Assembly: GCA_037974665.1 (NCBI GenBank)
Contig: CM075767.1
Location: 89,120,644 to 89,184,643, forward strand
Reading direction: 5' to 3'
Length of the DNA: 64,000 nucleotides
From: Ehretia macrophylla
Taxonomy: Eukaryota; Streptophyta; Magnoliopsida; Boraginales; Ehretiaceae
Part shown: piece by piece, positions 45,700-57,806 of the stretch
Numbering within the stretch: position 1 is the stretch's first letter
Layout: the number at the start of each line of letters is the position of its first letter
Position numbers and translations under genes: made by a program
Notes under the pieces: generated by a model
Database searches by the model: none
Told to the model about the DNA's origin: nothing
The model's input: the letters and a program-made list of their open reading frames with translations, nothing else

Positions 45700-46257
45700 T
45701 TTTTCAATTTCTTTTGCCCTGGTTAGGGTTTCCAAGGTACTTTATCCCCCAAATCTCTATTACCGAATCTCACGGAACATTGGGCAAGACAACTTCGCTT
45801 CACGTAGAGGTCGAGCCCGCAAACCGAGGGCGTAGGGTTTGTGACCAGGTCTCCGTCGCTGTGGTGCCCATAACTTTTGATCCGCAAGGAGTTACGCGGC
45901 GTACAGCATACCGCTGCAAAGCTCTCTGAGAGCTCTACGACAGGGGTAGCGATTTTGCTCGATGTGCCCGTTTTTGGAGCCCAAAATCGAACGTTTTCAT
46001 CTGTTTCATGCCACTTTTCTTCTTTTGCACTGATTTTTCATCCCGGATCGTACGTCGTTAGCTGTTAAAAGGACGACAACCTGACTCGCGGAACATTAGA
46101 GGGCCCTACATCGTGTCGATATCACGTCTTGCGAGGATGCTGCATTGTTGAAATGGATGGGTTGTCGTTAAGCCCATTGGGCCTTTTGAATGGGCCATCT
46201 CTCCAGGCTGGCACTGTGAACCGTTAACACATATAGGAATTGTTCCCTCAACATGAC

Positions 46258-46376
46258 GGTTGCGATCATACCAGCACTAATGCACCGGATCCCATCAGAA
46301 TTCCGAAGTTAAGCGTTCTTGGGCGAGAGTAGTACTAGGATGGGTGTCCCTATGGGAAGTCCTCTTGTTGCACCCC
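46258..46376 (+). rRNA. 5S rRNA gene, copy 51 (type C)
   Basis: Changes: G3T, C44T, G60T, A90T, C94T, C95A, G108T. Upstream GC is TC. Confidence 0.91.
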
Positions 46377-46934
46377 CTTTTCAATTTTTTTTGCCCTGGT
46401 TAGGGTTGCCAAGATACTTTATCCACCAAATCTCTATTACCGAATCCCACGGAACATTAGGCAAGACAACTTCGCTTCACATAGAAGCCGGGCCCGCAAA
46501 CCGAGGGCGTAGGGTTTGTGACCAGGTCTCCGTCGCTCCGGTGCCTATATCTTTTGATCCGTAAGGAGTTACGCGGCACATAGCATACAGTTGCAAAGCT
46601 CTAAGAGAGTTCTACGATGTGGGAAACGAGCTTGCTCGCTGTTCCCATTTTTAGAGCCCAAAATTGAACGTTTACATCACTTTCAGGCCACTTTTCTTCT
46701 TTTGCCCTGTTTTTCCGTCCCTGATCGTACGTCGTGAGCTGTTAAAAGGACGACAACCTGACTTGCGGTACATCAGAGGGCCCTACAATGTGTTGATATC
46801 ATGTCTTGCGAGGATGCTGCATTGTTGAAGCGGATGGGTTGTCGTTAAGCCCATTGGGCCTTTTGAATGGGCCATCTCCCTAGGCTGGCACTGTGAACCG
46901 TTAACACATAAAGGAATTGTGCCCTCAACATGAC

Positions 46935-47053
46935 GGGTGCGATCATACTAGCACTAATGCACCGGATCCCATCAGAACTCCGAAGTTAAGCGTGCTTGGG
47001 CAAGATTAGTACTAGGATGGGTGACCCCCTGGGAAATCCTAGTGTTGCACCCC
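46935..47053 (+). rRNA. 5S rRNA gene, copy 52
   Basis: Changes: C15T, G68A, G72T, G102A, C107A. Type B spacer (TTTCTTTT) and CATAAAGG box, but not the B gene marker T59A. Confidence 0.92.
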
Positions 47054-47609
47054 TTTTCAATTTCTTTTGCCCTGGTTAGGGTTGCCAAGATACTTTATCC
47101 ACCAAATCTCTATTACCGAATCTCACGGAACATTGGGCAAGAAAACTTCACTTCACGTAGAGGCCAGGCCCGCAAACCGAGGGCATAGGGTTTGTGACCA
47201 GGTCTCCGTCGCTGCAGTGCCCATAACTTTTCGTCCGTAAGGAGTTACGCAGCGGACAACATTTCGTTACAAAGCACTTTGAGAGAGCTACGACAGGGCC
47301 AGCGAGCGTGGTCGCTGTGCCCTTTTCGGAGCTCAAAATCGAACGTTTTCATCAATTTCAGTCCACTTTTCTTCTTTTGCCCTGTTTTTCCATCCCGGAT
47401 CGTACGTCGTGAGGTGTTAAAAGGACGACAACCTGACTCGTGGTACATCAGAGGGCCCTACAACGTGTCAATATCACGTCTTGCCAGGATGCTGCATTGT
47501 TGAAGCGGATGGGTTGTCGTTAAGCCCATTGGGCCTTTTGAATGGGCCATCTCTCTAGGCTGGCACTGTGAACAGTTAACACATAAAGGAATTGTGCCCT
47601 CAACATGAC

Positions 47610-47728
47610 GGTTGCGATCATACCAGTACTAATGCACCGGATTACATCAGAACTCCGATGTTAAGCGTGCTTGGGCGAGAGTAGTACTAGGATGGGTGTC
47701 CCCATGGGAAGTCCTCGTGTTGCACCCC
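47610..47728 (+). rRNA. 5S rRNA gene, copy 53 (type C)
   Basis: Changes: G3T, C18T, C34T, C35A, A50T, A90T, C95A. A type C gene followed by the type B TTTCTTTT start of spacer, so this unit looks like a B/C mosaic. Confidence 0.91.
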
Positions 47729-48286
47729 CTTTTCAATTTCTTTTGCCCTGGTTAGGATTGCCAAGATACTTTATCCGCCAAATCTCTATTACCGAATCCC
47801 ACGGAACATTGGGCAAGACAACTTCACTTCACGTAGGGGCCGGGCCCGCGAACCGAGGGCGTAGGGTTTGTGACAAACTCTCCGTTGCTCCGGTGCCCAG
47901 AACTTTTGATCCGCAAGGCGTTACGCGGCGCACAGCATACCTTTGCAAAGCTCCCTTAGATCTCTACGACGAGTATAGCTAGTGTGCTCGCTGTACCCCT
48001 TTTTGGAGCCCCAAATCGAACGTTTTCATTAGTTTCAGGCCACTTTTGTTCTTTAGCTCTATTTTTCCGTCCCGGATCGTACATCCTGAGTTGTTAAAAG
48101 GACGACAACCTGACTCGCCGTACATTAGAGGGCCCTACAACGTGTCGATATCACGTCTTGCGAGAATGCTGCGTAGTTGAAGTAGATGGGTTGGCGTTAA
48201 GCCCATTGGGCCTTTTGAATGGGCCATCTCTCTTGGCTGGGACTTTGAACCGTTAACACATATAGGAATTGTGCCCTCAACATGAC

Positions 48287-48405
48287 GGGTGCGATCATAC
48301 CCGTACTAATGCACCGGATCCCATCAAAACTCTGAAGTTAAGCGTGCTTGGGCGAGAGCAGTACTAGGATTGGTGACCCCATGGGAAGTCCTCGTGTTGC
48401 ACCCC
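48287..48405 (+). rRNA. 5S rRNA gene, copy 54 (type A-like)
   Basis: Changes: A16C, C18T, G41A, C47T, T73C, G85T, C95A. Confidence 0.92.
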
Positions 48406-48962
48406 CGTTCAATTTTTTTTTGCCCTTGTTAGGGTTGCCAAGATACTTTATCCACCAAATCTCTATTACCGAAACCCACGGAACATTGGGCAAGACAACT
48501 TCGCTTCACGTAGAGGCCGGGCCCGCAAACCGAGGGCATAGGGTTTGTGACCAGGTCTTCGTCGCTCCTGTGCGCATAGCTTTTGATCCGTAAGGAGTTA
48601 CGCGGCGCACGGCATACCGTTCCAAAGCTCTCTGAGAGCTCTACGACGGGTAGTGAGTTTCCTCGCTGTGCCTATTTTTGGAGCCCAAAATCGAACGGTT
48701 TCATCAGTTTCAGGCCACTTTTCTTCTTTTGCCCTGTTTTTTCTGTCCCGTATTGTATGTCGTGAGCTGTTAAAAGGACGACAACCGGACTCGTGGTACA
48801 TCAAAGGGGCCCTACAAAGTGTCGATATCACGTCTTGGGAGGATGTTGCGTTGTTGAAGCGGATGGGTTGTCGTTAAGCCTATTGGGCCTTATGAATGGG
48901 CCATCTCTCAAGGCTGGCACTGTGAACCGTTAACTCATATAGGAATTGTGCCTCAACATGAT

Positions 48963-49081
48963 GGGTGCAATCACACCAGCACTAATGCACATGATTCCAT
49001 CATAACTCCGAAGTTAAGCGTGCTTGGGTGAGAGTAGTACTAGGATGGGCGACCCCTTGGGAAGTTCCCGTGTTGCACCCC
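48963..49081 (+). rRNA. 5S rRNA gene, copy 55
   Basis: Changes: G7A, T12C, C29A, G30T, C34T, G41T, C67T, T88C, C95T, C104T, T106C. Strongly diverged. First gene with the short upstream form GTGCCTCAAC. Its spacer lacks about 54 bp at 49118, where AAGATAC...AAGACAAC is collapsed, removing the segment from ATACTTTATCC to TTGGGCA. Confidence 0.88.
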
Positions 49082-49583
49082 CGTTTCAATTTTTTTCCCC
49101 TGGTTAGGGTTGCGAAGACAACTTCGCTTGACGTAGAGGCGGGGCCCACAAGCGGAGGGCATAGGGCTTGTGACCGGGTCTCCGTCGTTCCGGTGCCCTT
49201 AACTTTTGATCCGTAAGGAGTTACGTGGTACACAGCATACCGTTGCAATGCTCTCTGAGAGCTCTACGACGGGGGCAGCTAGCTTGCTTCCAGTACCCGT
49301 TTTGGAGCCCAAAATCGAATTTTTCATCAGTTTTAGGACATTTTTCTACTTTTGCCCTGTTTTTTCATCCCGGATCGTACGTCGTGAGTTGTTAAAAGGA
49401 CGAGAACCTGACTCGAGGTACATCAGAGGGCCCTACAATGTGTCGATATCACGTCTTGCGAGGATGCTGCGTTGTTGAAGTGGATGGGTTGTCGTTAAGC
49501 CCATTGGGCCTTTTGAATGGGCCATCTCTCTAGGTTGGCACTGTGAACCGTTAACACATATATGAATTGTGCCTCAACATGAC

Positions 49584-49702
49584 GGTTGCAATCATACCAG
49601 CACTAATGCACCGGATCCCATCAGAACTCCGAAGTTAAGCATGCTTGGACGAGAGTAGTACTAGGATGGGTGACCCCCTGGGAAGTACTCGTGTTGCATA
49701 TC
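49584..49702 (+). rRNA. 5S rRNA gene, copy 56
   Basis: Changes: G3T, G7A, G58A, G66A, C104A, C116T, C117A, C118T. The terminal helix is damaged at both ends. Confidence 0.9.
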
Positions 49703-50259
49703 CTTTTCAATTTTTTTCCCCTTGTTAGGGTTGCGAAGATACTTTATCCACCAAATCTCTATTACCGAATCCCACGGAACATTGGGCAAGACAACTTCGC
49801 TTCACGTAGAGGCCGGGCCCGCAAACCGAGGGCGTAGGGTTTGTGACTAGGTGTGCGTCGCTCCGGTGCCTATAACTTTTGATCCGTAAGGAGTTACGCA
49901 GCGCACAGCATACCGTTGCAAAGCTCTCTAAGAGGTCTATGACGGGGGCAGCCAGCTTGCTCGCTGTGCCCCTATTTGGAGCCCAAAATTGAATAATTTC
50001 ATCAGTTTCATGCCACTTTTATTCTTTTGCCCTATTTTTCTGTCCCGGATCGTACGTCGTGAGTAGTTAAAAGGACGACAACCTGATTCACTGTACATCA
50101 GAGGGCCCTACAACGTGTCGATATCACGTCTTGCGAGGATGCTGCGTTGTTGAAGCAAATGGGTTGTCGTTAAGCCCATTGGGCCTTTTGAATGGGCCAT
50201 CTCTTTAGGCTGGGACTGTGAACCGTTAACACATATAGGAATTGTGCCCTCAACATGAC

Positions 50260-50378
50260 AGGTGCGATCATACCAGCACTACTGCACCGGATCCCATCAG
50301 AAATCCGAAGTTAGGCGTGCTTGGGTGAGAGTCGTACTAGGATTGGTGACCCCATGGGAAGTCCTCGTGTTGCACCCC
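50260..50378 (+). rRNA. 5S rRNA gene, copy 57 (type A-like)
   Basis: Changes: G1A, A23C, C44A, A55G, C67T, A74C, G85T, C95A. Long upstream form. Confidence 0.91.
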
Positions 50379-50930
50379 CTTTCAATTTTTTTTGCCCTTG
50401 TTAGGGTTGCCTAGATACTTTATCCACCAAATCTCTCTTACCGAATCCCACGGAACATTGGGCAAGACAACTTCACTTCACGTAGAGGCCGGGCCCGCAA
50501 ACCGTGGGCGTAGGGTTTGTGACCAGGTCTCCGTCGCTCCGGTGCCCATAACTTTTGAACTGTAAGGAGTTACGTGGCGCACAGCATACCATTACAAAGC
50601 TCTCAGAGAGCTCTACGTCGTGGGCAACGAGCCTGCTCGATATGCCCATTTTTGGAGCCCAAAATTGAACGTTTACATCAGTTTCATGCCACTTTTCTTC
50701 TTTTGCCCTATTTTTTGGTCCTGATCGTACGTCGTGAGCTCTTAAAAGGACGACAACCTGACTCGAGGTACATCAGAGGTCCCTACAACGTGTTGATATC
50801 ACGTCTTGCGATGCTGCGTTGTTGAAGCGGATGGGTTGTCGTTAAGCCCATTAGGCCTTTTTAATGGGCCTTCTCTCTAGGCTGGCACAGTGAACCGTTA
50901 ACACATATAGGAATTGTGCCCCAACATGAC

Positions 50931-51049
50931 GGGTGGAATCATACTAGCACTAACGCACCGGATCCCATCAGAACTCCGAAGTTAAGCGTGCTTGGGCGAG
51001 AGTAGTACTAGGATGGGTAACACCTTGGGATGTACTCGTGTTGCACACC
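50931..51049 (+). rRNA. 5S rRNA gene, copy 58 (type F)
   Basis: Changes: C6G, G7A, C15T, T24C, G89A, C92A, C95T, A101T, C104A, C117A. Type F genes (58, 60, 61, 63) share C104A and C117A and a spacer start reading TTTTTTTACCCCTGG. Confidence 0.89.
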
Positions 51050-51608
51050 CTTTTCAATTTTTTTACCCCTGGTCAGGGTTGCGAAGATACTCTATCCACC
51101 AAATCTCTATTACCGAATCCTACGGAACATTGGGCAAGACAACTTCGCTTAACGTAGAGGCCAGGCCCGCAAACCGAGGGCGTAGGGTTTTGTGACCAGG
51201 TCTATGTCGCTCCGGTGCCCATAACTTTTTATACGTAAGAAGTTATGCGGCGCACAGCATACCGTTGCAAAGATCTCTGAGAGCTCTACGACGCGGGCAG
51301 CCAGCTTGTTCGCTGTGCCCCTTTTTAGCGCCCAAAATCGAACGTTTTCATTAGTTTTATTCCACTTTCGTTCTTTTGCTCTATTTTTCCATCCCGAATT
51401 GTACGTCATGAGCTGTTAAAAGGACAACAACCTGACTCGCGGGACATAGGGGGGCCCTACAATTTGTCGATATCACGTCTGGCGAGGATGCTGCATTGTT
51501 GAAGCGGATGGGTTATCGTTAAGCCCATTGGGCCTTTTGAATGGGCCATCTCTCTAGGATGGCACTGTGAACCGTTAACACATATAGAAATTGTGCCCGC
51601 AATATGAT

Positions 51609-51727
51609 GGGTGCGATCATACCGGCACTAATGCACCGGATCCCATCAGAACTCCGAAGTTAAGCGTCCTTGGTCGAGAGTAGTACTAGGATGCGTGTCC
51701 CCATGGGAAGTCCTCGTGTTGCACCCC
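51609..51727 (+). rRNA. 5S rRNA gene, copy 59
   Basis: Changes: A16G, G60C, G66T, G86C, A90T, C95A. Carries the A90T/C95A pair without G3T. Confidence 0.91.
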
Positions 51728-52281
51728 CTTTCAATTTTTTTTCCCTTGTTAGGGTTGCCAAGATACTTTATCCACGAAATCTCTATTACCGAATCCCACG
51801 GAACATTGGGCAAGGCAACTTCGCTTCACGTAGAGGCCGGGCCCGCAAACCAAGGGCGTAGGGTTTGTGACCAGGTCTCCGTCGCTCTGGTGACCATAAC
51901 TTTTGATCCGTAAGGAGTTACGCGGCGCACAGCATACCGTTGCAAAGCTCTTAGAGAGCTCTACGACATGGGCAACGAGCTTGCTCGCTTACCCATTTTT
52001 GGAGCCCAAAATTGAACGTTTACATCAGTTTTAGGCCACTTTTCTTCTTTTGCCCTATTTTTCCATCCCTGATCGTATGTCGTGAGCCATTCAAAGGACG
52101 ACAACCTAACTCGAGGTACATCAGAGGGCCCTACAACGTGTCGATATCACGTCTTGTGAGGTTGTTGCGTTGTTGAAGCGGATGGGTTGTCGTTAAGCCC
52201 ATTTGGCCTTTTTAATGGGCCATCTCTCTAGGCTGGCACTGTGAACCGTTAACACATATAAGAATTGTGCCTCAACATGAA

Positions 52282-52402
52282 AGGTGCAATCAAACTATCA
52301 CTAATGCCCCGAATCCCATCAGAACTCTGAAGTTAAGCATGTGCTTGGGCGAGAGTAGTACTAGGATGGGTGACCCCCTGGGAAGTAGTCGTGTTGCACA
52401 CC
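52282..52402 (+). rRNA. 5S rRNA gene, copy 60 (type F, 2-nt insertion)
   Basis: 121 bp: AAGCGTGCTTGG reads AAGCATGTGCTTGG, adding two bases inside the A box region and changing A box to C box spacing. Other changes: G1A, G7A, T12A, C15T, G17T, A27C, G31A, C47T, C104A, C105G, C117A. Probably not functional. Confidence 0.86.
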
Positions 52403-52960
52403 CTTTTCAATTTTTTTACCCCTGGTTAGGGTTGCGAAGATACTTTATCCTCCAAATCTCTATTACCGAATCCCACGGAACATTGGGCAAGACAACTTCG
52501 CTTAACGTAGAGGTCGGGCCCGCAAACCGAGGGCGTAGGGTATTGTGACCAGGTCTGCATCGCTCCGGTGCCCACAACTTTTGATCCGTAAGGAGTTACG
52601 CGGCGCACAGCATACCGTTGCAAAGCTCTCAGAGAGCTCTACGACGTGGGCAACGGGCTTGCTCGCTATACCCATTTTTGGAGCCCAAAATTGAACGTTT
52701 ACATCAGTTTCAGGCCACTTTTCTTCTTTTGCCCTATTTTTTCGTCCCTGATCGTACGTCGTGAGCTGTTAAAAGGTCGACAACCTGACTCGAGGTACAT
52801 CAGAGGGCCCTACAACGTCTCGATATCACGTCTTGCGAGGTTGTTGCGTTGTTGAAGCGGATGGGTTGTCGTTAAGCCCATTTGGCCTTTTTAATGGGCC
52901 ATCTCTCTAGGATGGCACTGTGAACCGTTAACACATACAAGAATTGTGCCTCAACATGTC

Positions 52961-53079
52961 GGGTGCAATCATACTAGCACTAATGCACCGGATACCATCA
53001 GAACTCCGAAGTTAAGCGTGCTTGGGCGAGAGTAGTGCTAGGATGGGTGACCCCCTGGGAAGTACTCGTCTTGCACACC
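52961..53079 (+). rRNA. 5S rRNA gene, copy 61 (type F)
   Basis: Changes: G7A, C15T, C34A, A77G, C104A, G110C, C117A. With copy 62 it forms a two-gene segment repeated by copies 63-64. Confidence 0.91.
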
Positions 53080-53638
53080 CTTTTCAATTTTTTTACCCCT
53101 GGTTAGGGTTGCGAAGATACTTTATCCACCAAATCTCTATTACCGAATCCCACGGAACATTGGGCAAGACAACTTCACTTCACGTAGAGGCCGGGCCCAC
53201 AAACCGAGGGCGTAGGGTTTTGAGACCAGGTCTCCGTCGCTCCGGTGCCCATAACTTTTGATCCGTAAGAAGATACGCAGCGCAAAGCATACCGTTCCAA
53301 AGCTCTCTGAGAGCTCTACGACGGGAGCAGCCAGCTTGCTCGCTGTGCCCCTTTTTGGAGCCCAAAATCGAACGTTTTCATCAGTTTCCGGCCACTTTTG
53401 TTCTTTTGCTCTGTTTTTTCGTCCTGAATTGTACGTCGTGAGCTGTTAAAAGGATGACAACCTGACTCACGGGACAACAGAGGGCCCTACAACTTGTCGA
53501 TATCATGTCTTGCGAGGATGCTGCATTGTTGAAGCGGATGGGTTATCGTTAAGCCCATTGGGCCTTTTGAATGGGCCATCTCTCTAGGATGGCACTGTGA
53601 ACCGTTAACACATATAGAAATTGTGCCCTCAACATGAC

Positions 53639-53757
53639 GGGTGCGATTATACCAGCACTAATGCACCGAATCCCATCAGAACTCCGAAGTTAAGCGTGCT
53701 TGGGCGAGAGTAGTGCTAGGATGGGTGAACCCCTCGGAAGTCCTCGTGTTGCACCCC
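53639..53757 (+). rRNA. 5S rRNA gene, copy 62 (type G)
   Basis: Changes: C10T, G31A, A77G, C91A, G97C. Spacer has GAAGCTACGCAGCGCAC and TCGCGGATCG, shared with copy 64. Confidence 0.92.
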
Positions 53758-54315
53758 CTTTTCAAAGTTTTTTGCCTTGGCTAGGCTTTCCAAGATGCTT
53801 TATCCACAAAATCCCCATTACAGAATCCCGTGGAACATTGGGCAAGACAACTTCACTTCATGTAGAGGTCGGGCCCACAAACCAAGGGCGTAGGGTTTGT
53901 GACCAGGTCTCCGTCGCTCTGGTGCCCATAACTTTTGATCCGTAAGAAGCTACGCAGCGCACAACATACCGTTGCAAAGCTCTCTGAGAGCCCTACGACG
54001 AGGGCAGCTAGCTTGCTCGCTTTGCCCAATTCGGGAGCCCAAAATCGAACGTTTTCATCAGTTTCAGGACACTTTTCTTCTTTTGCCCTATTTTTTCATC
54101 GCGGATCGTACATCGTGAGCTGTTAAAAGTACGACAACCTGACTCGAGGTACATCAGAGGTCCCTACAACGTGTCGATATCACGTCTTGCGAGGATGTTG
54201 CGTTGTTGAAGCGGATGGGTTGTCGTTAAGTCCATTAAGCCTTTTGAATGGGCCATCTCTCTAGGCTGGCACTGTGAACCGTTAACTCATATAGGAATTG
54301 TGCCTCAAAAAAGAG

Positions 54316-54434
54316 GGGTGCAATCATACTAGCACTAATGCACCGGATCCCATCAGAACTCCGAAGTTAAGCGTGCTTGGGCGAGAGTAGTGCTAGGATG
54401 GGTGACCCCCTGGGAAATACTCGTGTTGCACACC
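54316..54434 (+). rRNA. 5S rRNA gene, copy 63 (type F, altered core promoter)
   Basis: Changes: G7A, C15T, A77G, G102A, C104A, C117A. Just upstream, CCTCAACATGAC is replaced by CCTCAAAAAAGAG, so the -1 C is G. Confidence 0.91.
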
Positions 54435-54991
54435 CTTTTCAATTTTTTTACCCCTGGTTAGGGTTGCGAAGATACTTTATCCACCAAATCTCTATTACCG
54501 AATCCCACGGAACATTGGGCAAGACAACTTCACTTCACGTAGAGGCCGGGCCCGCAAACCGAGGGCGTAGGGTTTTGAGACCAGGTCTCCGTCGCTCCGG
54601 TGCCCATAACTTTTGATCCGTAAGAAGCTACGCAGTGCACAGCATACCGTTGCAAAGCTCTCTGAGAGCTCTACGACGGGAGCAGCCAGCTTGCTCGCTG
54701 TGCCCTTTTTTGGATCCAAAAATCAAACGTTTTATCAGTTTCAGGCCACTTTTGTTCTTTTGCTCTAATTTTCTGTCCCGAATTGTACGTCGTGAGCTGT
54801 TAAAAGGATGACAACCTGACTCGCGGGACATCAGAGGGCCCTACAATTTATCAATATCACGTCTTGCGAGGTTGCTGCGTTGTTGAAGCGGATGGGTTAT
54901 CGTTAAGCCAATGGGCCTTTTGAGTGGGCCATCTCCCTAGGCTGGCACTGTGAACCGTTAACACATATAGGAATTGTGCCCTCAACATGAC

Positions 54992-55110
54992 AGGTGCGAT
55001 CATACCAACACTAATGCACCGGATCCCACCAGAACTCCGAAGTTAAGTGTGCTTGAGCGAGAGTAGTACTAGGATGGGTGACCCTCTCGGAAGTCCTCAT
55101 GTTGCACCCC
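54992..55110 (+). rRNA. 5S rRNA gene, copy 64 (type G)
   Basis: Changes: G1A, G17A, T38C, C57T, G65A, C94T, G97C, G108A. Long upstream form. Confidence 0.91.
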
Positions 55111-55639
55111 TTTTCAATTTTTTTTGCCTTGGTTATTGTTGCCAAGATACTTTATCAACCAAATCTCCATTACAGAATCCCGCGGAACATTGGGCAAGAC
55201 AACTTCGCTTCACGTAGAGGTTGGACCCGTAAACCAAGGGCGTAGGGTTTGTGACCAGGTCTCCGTCGCTCCGGTGCCCATAACTTTTGATCCGTAAGAA
55301 GCTACGCAGCGCACAGCATACCGTTGCAAAGCTCTCTGAGAGCTCTACGATGAGGGCAGCTAGCTTGCTCGCTGTGCCCATTTTGGGAGCCAAAAATCGA
55401 ACATTTTCATCAGTTTCAGGACACTTTTCTTCTTTTGCCCTATTTTTTCGTCGCGGATCGTACGTCGTGAGCTGTTAAAAGGACGACAACCTGACTCAAG
55501 GTACATCAGAGGGCCCTACAACGTGTCGATATCACGTCTTGCGAGGATGCTGCGTTGTTGAAGCGGATGGGTTGTCGTTAAGTCCATTGGGCCTTTTGAA
55601 TGGGCCATCTCTCTAGGCTGGCACTGTGAACCGTTAACA

Positions 55640-55666
55640 CATATAGGAATTGTGCCTCAACATGAC
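55640..55666 (+). promoter_or_regulatory. Upstream 5S promoter, short form (example, copy 65)
   Basis: CATATA at 55640-55645 (-27 to -22), GC at 55654-55655 (-13/-12) and C at -1. One C fewer than the long form, which puts the GC pair at the position usually described for plant 5S genes. Confidence 0.82.
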
Positions 55667-55785
55667 GGGTGCGATCATACCAGCACTAATGCACCGGATC
55701 CCATCAGAAATCCGAAGTTAAGCGTGCTTGGGCCAGAGTAGTACGAGGATGGGTGACCCCCTGGGAAGTCCTCATGTTGCACCCC
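55667..55785 (+). rRNA. 5S rRNA gene, copy 65
   Basis: Changes: C44A, G68C, T79G, G108A. Confidence 0.93.
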
Positions 55786-56341
55786 ATTTTCAATTTTTTT
55801 TGCCCTGGTTAGGGTTGCCAAGATATTTTATCCACCAAATCTCTATTACCGAATCCCACGGACCATTGGGCAAGACAACTACGCTTCACGTAAAGGCCGG
55901 GCCCGCAAACCGAGGGAGTAGGGTTTGTGACCAGGTCTCCGTCACTCTGGTGCCTATAACTTTTGATCCGTAAGGGGTTATGCGGCGCACATCATACCGT
56001 TGCAAAGCTCTCTGAGAGCTCTACGATGAGGGCAGCTAGCTTGCTCGCTGTGGCCATTTTTGGAGCCCCAAATCGAACGTTTCATCAGTTTCAGGACACT
56101 TTTTTACTTTTGCCATATTTTTTCAATGCGGATCGTACGTCGTGAGCTCTTACAAGGACAGCAACCTGACTCCAGGTACATCATAGGGCCCTACAACGTG
56201 TCGATATCACGTCTTGCGAGGATGCTACGTTGTTAAAGCGGATGGGTTGTCGTTAAGTCCATTGGGCCTTTTGAATGGGCCATCTCTCTAGGCTGGCACT
56301 GTGAACCGTTAACACATATAGGAATTGTGCCTCAACATGAT

Positions 56342-56460
56342 GGGTGCGATAATACCAGCACTAATGCCCCAGATCCCATCAAAACTCCGAAGTTAAGCGT
56401 GCTTGGGCGAGAGTAGTGCTAGGATGGGTGACCCCCGAGGAAGTCCTCGTGTTGCACCCC
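56342..56460 (+). rRNA. 5S rRNA gene, copy 66
   Basis: Changes: C10A, A27C, G30A, G41A, A77G, T96G, G97A. The -1 base is T. Its spacer resembles type A (GAACGTTTACATC) and is slightly short. Confidence 0.91.
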
Positions 56461-57010
56461 ATTTTCAATTTTTTTCCCCTGGTTCGGGTTGCGAAGATAC
56501 TTTATCCACCAAATCTCTATTACCGAATCCCACGGAACATTGGGCAAGACAACTTCGCTTCACGTAGAGGCCGGGCCTGCAAACCGAGGGCATAGGGTTT
56601 GTGATCAAGTCTCCGTCGCTCCGGTGCCCATAACTTTTGATCCGTAAGGAGTTATGCGGCGCACTTCATAACGTTGCAAAGCTCTTAGAGATCTCTACGA
56701 CGTGGGGAACGAGCTTGCTCGCTTAGTCCATTTTTGGAGCCCAAAATTGAACGTTTACATCAGGCCATATTTCTTCTTTTCCCCTATTTTTCCGTCCCTG
56801 ATCGTACGTTGTGAGCTGTTAAAAGGATGACAACCTGACATGCGGTACATCTGAGGGCCCTACAATGTGTCGATATCATGTCTTGCGAGGATGCTACATT
56901 GTTGAAGCGGATGGGTTGTCGTTAAGCCCATTGGGCCTTCTGAATGGGCCATCTCTCTAGGTTGGCACTGTGAACCGTTAACACTTATAGGAATTGTGCC
57001 TCAACATGAC

Positions 57011-57129
57011 GGGTGCGATCATACCAGCACCAATGCACCGGATCTTATCAGAACTCTGAAGTTAAGCATGCTTGGGCGAGAGTAGTACTAGGATGGGTGA
57101 CCCCTTGGGAAGTCCTCGTGTTGCACCCT
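57011..57129 (+). rRNA. 5S rRNA gene, copy 67
   Basis: Changes: T21C, C35T, C36T, C47T, G58A, C95T, C119T; all transitions. Confidence 0.92.
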
Positions 57130-57687
57130 CTTTTCAATTTATTTTGCCCTGGTTTGGGTTGCCAAGATACTTTATCCACCAAATCTCTATTACCGAATCT
57201 CACGGAACATTGGGCAAGACAACTTCGCTTCACGTAGAGGCCGGGCCCATAAACCGAGGGCGTAGGGTTTGTGACCAAGTCTCCGTCGCTCCGGTACCCA
57301 TAACTTTTGATCCGTTAGGAGTTACGCGGCGCACAGCATACCGTTGTAAAGCTAACTGAGAGGTCCACGAAGGGGGCAGCGAGCTTGCTAGCTGTGCCCA
57401 TTTTTGGAGCCGAAAATCAAACGTTTTCATCAATTTCATGCCACTTTTCTTCTTTTACTCTATTTTTTCCTCCAGGATTGTGCGTCGTGATCTGTTAAAA
57501 GGATGACAACCTGACTCGCCGTACATCAGAGGGCCCTATATCGTGTCGATATCACGTCTTGCGAGGATGCTGCGTTTTTGAAGCGGATGGGTTGTCGTTA
57601 AGCCAATTGGGCCTTTTGAATGAGCCATCTCTCAAGGCTGGCACTATGAACCGTTAACACATATAGGAATTGTGCCCTCAACATGAC

Positions 57688-57806
57688 AGTTGCGATCATA
57701 CCAGCACTAATGTACTGGATCCCATCAGAACTCCGAAGTTAAGCGTGCTTGGGCGAGGGTAGTACTAGGATGGGTGTCCTAATGGGAAGTCCTCGTGTTG
57801 CACCCC
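57688..57806 (+). rRNA. 5S rRNA gene, copy 68 (type C)
   Basis: Changes: G1A, G3T, C26T, C29T, A71G, A90T, C93T, C94A, C95A. A type C gene far from the others (40.2-47.6 kb), with a type C spacer (CCGTTGCTCC, GCAGCTAGCATGCTCG). Confidence 0.91.
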
